The notes beneath the pieces are model-generated. The model did no database searches and had not been told where the DNA came from. It saw nothing but the letters and a program-made list of their open reading frames with translations. A program made the translations under genes and the position numbers. Below, in pieces: positions 5,962 through 8,864 of a stretch of 8,864 nucleotides of DNA (positions within the stretch are counted from its first letter, which is position 1; the number at the start of each line of letters is the position of its first letter). Location: NCBI GenBank assembly GCA_022729835.1, contig DZBC01000084.1:1-8864 (forward strand), in the 5' to 3' direction. This DNA is from Sulfuricurvum sp. (GTDB taxonomy: Bacteria; Campylobacterota; Campylobacteria; Campylobacterales; Sulfurimonadaceae).

Positions 5962-7169
5962 AGAGTGTCGTTTTACTCCTACTACCGCTTTGGCTTTTGG
6001 CCCAGAGTCATCTGATTTCACCCATTCCCCTGCCCAAAACCTACGTTCTCAATCTCGAAACCGATCCTTGCGACACTGCCTGCCTACAAGAGCATCTCCA
6101 ATACGGCAATATCTTCTCATTTCTTGCCCGTAGCGACCATAAGCTTACCGACGAGCTCCTCGATCAAGCACGCATGGTGCATGCAAACCTTTTTAATATG
6201 AACACCTCCCCCATCGGCGGAGGAGATTTTCGTATTGCTCTGCTTTTGCCGCATCGTCAAATCGGTCGTTACGCCCAATCCACTGCGCAATCGATTTTTG
6301 CCTACCTACTGGCTCAAAACAGCCAATATGAACTCAAAAGTTTCCGTATCGAAGACGAATCGGCCCCGCGAATCGCCGATGCACTCCAACAGATCAAAGC
6401 GGAGGGCTACCGTTTTGTGATCGCTCCGCTCACCCTCGAAGGAGCGCAAAACCTCTGCACACTTGATTTCTCGCTCTCCATCTTTGTTCCGACCGTGCAT
6501 AAAAATGAGATTACCGAGCCTCACCCCGACCTGCTCTTTGGTGGCATTGATTATGAAGCGCAGCTCGAAGCTCTTCTGGCACAAGGCAGCCATTCTCTGG
6601 TGATTTTTTATGATGAATCCCCACTTGGTCGAAAGCTCAGAGCCCAAACGCAAGAGCACTACATACGATCCAAAGAGCAGACCCAACACGCTCCTCGTGT
6701 CTACAGCTACGGCATCGATCAGAAAAGCTCCAATCTCAAGCATCCGCTCCACAACAACCCCGCTTTCGAAGGCGCCACCTTCGTGCTCAACACGCCCGTT
6801 GTCAAGAGCGCTATGGTCATGTCACAAATGACCCTTTATGAAGTCAACGCTTCCAATATTCTCTCCACCCAGATCAATTATGATCCGCTGCTCCTGACGA
6901 TGACCCAATATCAAGACCGCAAAAATATGCTCATCGCCAGCGGCATCACCGTCTACAATGCGGTTATCAGCGAAACCAATATCCTGCTGGGCAACGATAT
7001 CAACTACGACTGGATCAACTACGCCACCACCATCGGTATCGATTATATGCGGCATCTATCGTTGGGCAGCGAACGCGAGTACCCCGCTGAGATCATTGAT
7101 GCTCAAGTACACTATCCCGTCAAGCTCTACGCTCCAGGCTATGCTACATTCGAACCACTAAGCAATTAA
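5958..7169 (+). CDS. Exported protein, probable periplasmic-binding-protein type 1 fold
   Basis: A 403-residue protein not recognised by name. Residues 1-16 are a signal peptide (MKSVVLLLLPLWLLA), with likely cleavage after Ala15 and no lipobox cysteine. Two cysteines, Cys38 and Cys42, could form a periplasmic disulfide. From residue 92, RIALLLPHRQIGRYAQST followed by alternating strands and helices (YRFVIAPLTLEG, SIFVPTVH, HSLVIFYDESPLGRKL, ATFVLNTPVVKSAMVM, NILSTQINYDPLLL) resembles the two-lobed periplasmic binding protein type 1 fold also used by LpoA/LppC-type proteins. Ligand or partner is unknown. The ATG lies in the preceding stop (ATGA), so it is coupled to the glycosylase-like gene. 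Its own stop overlaps the stop of the convergent oxidoreductase gene. Confidence 0.75.
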   Translation: MKSVVLLLLPLWLLAQSHLISPIPLPKTYVLNLETDPCDTACLQEHLQYGNIFSFLARSDHKLTDELLDQARMVHANLFNMNTSPIGGGDFRIALLLPHRQIGRYAQSTAQSIFAYLLAQNSQYELKSFRIEDESAPRIADALQQIKAEGYRFVIAPLTLEGAQNLCTLDFSLSIFVPTVHKNEITEPHPDLLFGGIDYEAQLEALLAQGSHSLVIFYDESPLGRKLRAQTQEHYIRSKEQTQHAPRVYSYGIDQKSSNLKHPLHNNPAFEGATFVLNTPVVKSAMVMSQMTLYEVNASNILSTQINYDPLLLTMTQYQDRKNMLIASGITVYNAVISETNILLGNDINYDWINYATTIGIDYMRHLSLGSEREYPAEIIDAQVHYPVKLYAPGYATFEPLSN

Positions 7170-8281
7170 CGCCGCCTAACCCATCGCTCAAAAAAACGGG
7201 TCGGATCGAGCATAGAAGGAAGCGCCATACCCTCTGCGAGGTGACGCGCCATCTGTTGTGCCAAATATGGCCCCAGCACAAAACCGTACCCTCCCACGCC
7301 ATTGAAGAGCGATAGATTCGGATAATAGCAATACTGCGCACGATCATAACGCCTCCCAGACCTCAACCCCGGTAGGCTTAAGCGCGTCGCTTCGGCGTCC
7401 ACCAGCGGCCCTAATAGCGGCAGGTAGTCATTGGATCCCGAACGAAGCCCCGTATAGTCGCGCAGCACATCGACATGTTCAAGCGTAACGCTTTGCGCTG
7501 CCTTGCGCAAAAGCTCCAGGCGCCCCGCTTCGATATCATAAGGCTCAAAACTGTACTGGGGATGATAATGCACATCATGGGTCGCTCCGATGGCACTGCG
7601 CCCCTCAAACGTCGCCGCAACTGAGAGATACTGATGCAGATGATAAGGGAGTCTGGTTGTTGTCGTGATGTCGATGCGGTGCCCCCAAATGCCGCGTAGC
7701 GAGACATACGGAAGCTCCAAGATGGGACGATACGCCCCGATGCAGAGCACCACTTTTTTGGCCTCGAAGTGATCGAGCAGACAGTGTGTAGGCTTACATG
7801 TAAGGGTTTTGACCTCATGAACGACGAAATCCGCACCCTCTGCCATGGCACGACACACCTGCGCGGCATCGACTAGGGCGCTGCGCTCTAGCATCACCGA
7901 TGCAAGCGCGGGCCGTTGTGACAGAAGCGATTGCGCTTCACTCGAGAGGGCACAGGTCTTTAAAGCCGTATGCTCTCTAAAGTGCTCGATCTTATCGTTT
8001 TGCGCCGGATCGGTGCTTACATGTAAGAGCGGCGCAAAGCGCGTGAGGTGGGGAAAATGGGAAGCGTAAAACTCCAGCGCGAACAAAAACGCCTCTTCGC
8101 TCAGCGCTTTGAGTTCGCCCTCTTTGGCGATTTTTGGCGATACGAACGCTCCGGCTGCGCCGCTGCCGCCCGCTGCAATCCCCACGGCATCGAGCAGCAG
8201 TACCCGTTGACCTGATCGGGTCAGAAAAAAAGCGAGCGCCGATCCGGTGATACCGGCACCGACGATGGCAACGTCATACAC
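7166..8281 (-). CDS. mnmC: FAD-dependent oxidoreductase resembling MnmC C-terminal domain
   Basis: A 371-residue D-amino-acid-oxidase-fold flavoprotein. The N terminus holds the FAD-binding GAGITG (8-13) with Asp31 closing the strand, then GSGAAGAFVSPKI (39-51). Later segments parallel the MnmC oxidase half: LRGIWGHRID, SAIGATHD, TGLRSGSNDYLPLLGPLVDAEAT, and a C-terminal DPTRFFERWVRR. MnmC2 oxidises cmnm5(s2)U34 to nm5(s2)U34 in tRNA. Here the methyltransferase half is absent, and the usual NGGHGSRG motif reads NGVGGYGF, so another DAO-type substrate is possible. The start is GTG at 8281; open frame continues upstream only as overlap with glyS. There is no Shine-Dalgarno site, and it overlaps the glyS stop by eight bases, implying coupling. 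Two CTTACATGTAAG palindromes lie within it, encoding LTCK (160-163) and LHV (86-88). Confidence 0.72.
   Translation of the reverse strand: MYDVAIVGAGITGSALAFFLTRSGQRVLLLDAVGIAAGGSGAAGAFVSPKIAKEGELKALSEEAFLFALEFYASHFPHLTRFAPLLHVSTDPAQNDKIEHFREHTALKTCALSSEAQSLLSQRPALASVMLERSALVDAAQVCRAMAEGADFVVHEVKTLTCKPTHCLLDHFEAKKVVLCIGAYRPILELPYVSLRGIWGHRIDITTTTRLPYHLHQYLSVAATFEGRSAIGATHDVHYHPQYSFEPYDIEAGRLELLRKAAQSVTLEHVDVLRDYTGLRSGSNDYLPLLGPLVDAEATRLSLPGLRSGRRYDRAQYCYYPNLSLFNGVGGYGFVLGPYLAQQMARHLAEGMALPSMLDPTRFFERWVRRR
7793..7804. repeat. Copy 2 of palindrome CTTACATGTAAG (in FAD oxidoreductase gene)
   Basis: Exact twelve-base palindrome. In the minus-strand gene it is read CTT-ACA-TGT-AAG, giving Leu-Thr-Cys-Lys, a different codon frame from the other copies. 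Confidence 0.75.
8016..8027. repeat. Copy 3 of palindrome CTTACATGTAAG (in FAD oxidoreductase gene)
   Basis: Exact twelve-base palindrome identical to copy 2 and about 220 bases from it. It is read TTA-CAT-GTA-AGC, giving Leu-His-Val-Ser. Confidence 0.75.
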
Positions 8282-8864
8282 TGATTTTTTTGATATCTGC
8301 GATATAGAGCAGTGCTTGATAGATGCTGCCCACAAGCGCTCTTCGGTTTTGACGCAGCGCCTCGTCTTCGGCATTGACCATGACCCCGTCAAAGAAGGCA
8401 TCGAGCTGAGGCTTGAGCGAAAAGAGCGCATCAAGCCGCTCCTCATACCCCTCAAACGATCCTGCGCACACCACCACAAACGCCTCATAAAGCGCACGCT
8501 CAGGTGCTTCGACCAAGAGCGATTCGTCTACATGTAAGGATGTGGTATCCATATCTTTCGTGATGTTGGCGACCCGCTTGAAGGTCGAAAAACGCTCCGC
8601 AAAACCGTCGCTGCTCACAATCGCGTTGACGGCGCGGATCTTACGGTCGATGCGTTCAATCGGCAAAGCAGCCTCATCCGAAGCCCCCAGCACCGCTTCG
8701 ATGACGGAGGGGTTGACGCCGTAAAAGCCGAACAGTCGCTCTTGAATGAAGGTGCGCAGATTGGAGACAAAGCGCTCATCGTGCGCATAAAGACCCTTGA
8801 ACGACTCGATCACCTCGACAAAATCAAACTCCAAACGATACGCCAGAATGATGCGTATCAGGCC
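8274..8864 (-). CDS. glyS: Glycyl-tRNA synthetase beta subunit, C-terminal end (partial)
   Basis: The last 196 residues of a frame entering from the right edge, ending at TGA (8276-8274). The ending FFDGVMVNAEDEALRQNRRALVGSIYQALLYIADIKKISV is the GlyS C terminus, part of the DALR-like anticodon-binding region. Upstream, FIQERLFGFYG (about residues 41-51 of this fragment) matches the family's Rxx-FIxxRL segment. In the alpha2-beta2 bacterial enzyme the beta subunit binds tRNA-Gly. The run of seven A at 8291-8285 encodes the two lysines just before the stop and overlaps the translation start region of the oxidoreductase gene. A one-base-altered copy of the TTACATGTAA palindrome encodes a Leu-His-Val within it. 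The N-terminal part and glyQ are outside the window. Confidence 0.93.
   Translation of the reverse strand, partial: GLIRIILAYRLEFDFVEVIESFKGLYAHDERFVSNLRTFIQERLFGFYGVNPSVIEAVLGASDEAALPIERIDRKIRAVNAIVSSDGFAERFSTFKRVANITKDMDTTSLHVDESLLVEAPERALYEAFVVVCAGSFEGYEERLDALFSLKPQLDAFFDGVMVNAEDEALRQNRRALVGSIYQALLYIADIKKISV
8528..8538. repeat. Copy 4 of the palindrome, one base altered (in glyS)
   Basis: On + it reads CTACATGTAAG, so one position of the TTACATGTAA core is changed (8528 is C). On the coding strand it is TTA-CAT-GTA-GAC, giving Leu-His-Val-Asp, the same frame as copies 1 and 3. Confidence 0.5.

Noticed and set aside
8282..8497. N-terminal extension of the oxidoreductase frame
   Set aside because: This is an alternate frame of glyS, rich in Arg and Ser; the FAD-binding strand begins right after the GTG at 8281.
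1..8864. Mobile elements, CRISPR array, tRNA or rRNA genes, defence system
   Set aside because: No transposase, regular direct repeats, tRNA-like cloverleaf or defence-type protein was seen; nearly every base is in a housekeeping or conserved gene.

Overview
The window is an ordinary-looking chromosomal segment of a Campylobacterota (epsilonproteobacterial) genome. The opening order lysS - glyA - DUF1882 protein - SPOR protein ... aroE is, from memory, the same as in Campylobacter jejuni (Cj0401-Cj0405), and its first three genes match Helicobacter pylori HP0182-HP0184. Base composition looks close to half G+C by eye, higher than in Campylobacter or Helicobacter. This suggests a free-living lineage such as the Sulfuricurvum/Sulfurimonas/Sulfurovum group, but that is inference only.

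Layout. Positions 1-4962 (+ strand) form one tightly packed gene run: the end of lysS, then glyA, a DUF1882 protein, a membrane-anchored SPOR protein, trpE and aroE. Gaps are a few bases or 4-bp ATGA overlaps, so it probably works as one operon. A small minus-strand gene (4959-5249) converges on aroE and overlaps it by 4 bp. From a 55-bp divergent promoter region, a family-4 uracil-DNA-glycosylase-like gene (5305-5961) and a translationally coupled exported protein (5958-7169) run on +. That pair converges, again with a 4-bp stop overlap, on a minus-strand pair entering from the right edge: the end of glyS (8274-8864) followed by an overlapping FAD-dependent oxidoreductase resembling the C-terminal half of MnmC (7166-8281). 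No stretch over about 60 bases lacks a gene. I saw no tRNA, rRNA, insertion sequence, CRISPR array or convincing intrinsic terminator.

Functionally the genes cover translation (lysS, glyS, the MnmC-like tRNA-modification enzyme), one-carbon metabolism (glyA), aromatic amino acid synthesis (aroE toward chorismate, trpE away from it), cell envelope (SPOR protein, exported protein) and possibly DNA repair.

The most unusual signal is not a gene. The palindrome CTTACATGTAAG (core TTACATGTAA) occurs three times exactly and once with one change inside aroE, the FAD oxidoreductase (twice) and glyS. It is read in two different codon frames (LHV and LTCK), which points to selection on the DNA rather than the protein. 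Other points worth a look: the glycosylase-like protein keeps its four iron-sulfur cysteines but lacks the GEAPG catalytic motif; the DUF1882 protein resembles the archaeo-eukaryotic primase core; and the divergent promoter has its two -10 boxes in the arms of an inverted repeat, with a possibly leaderless mRNA on the + side.
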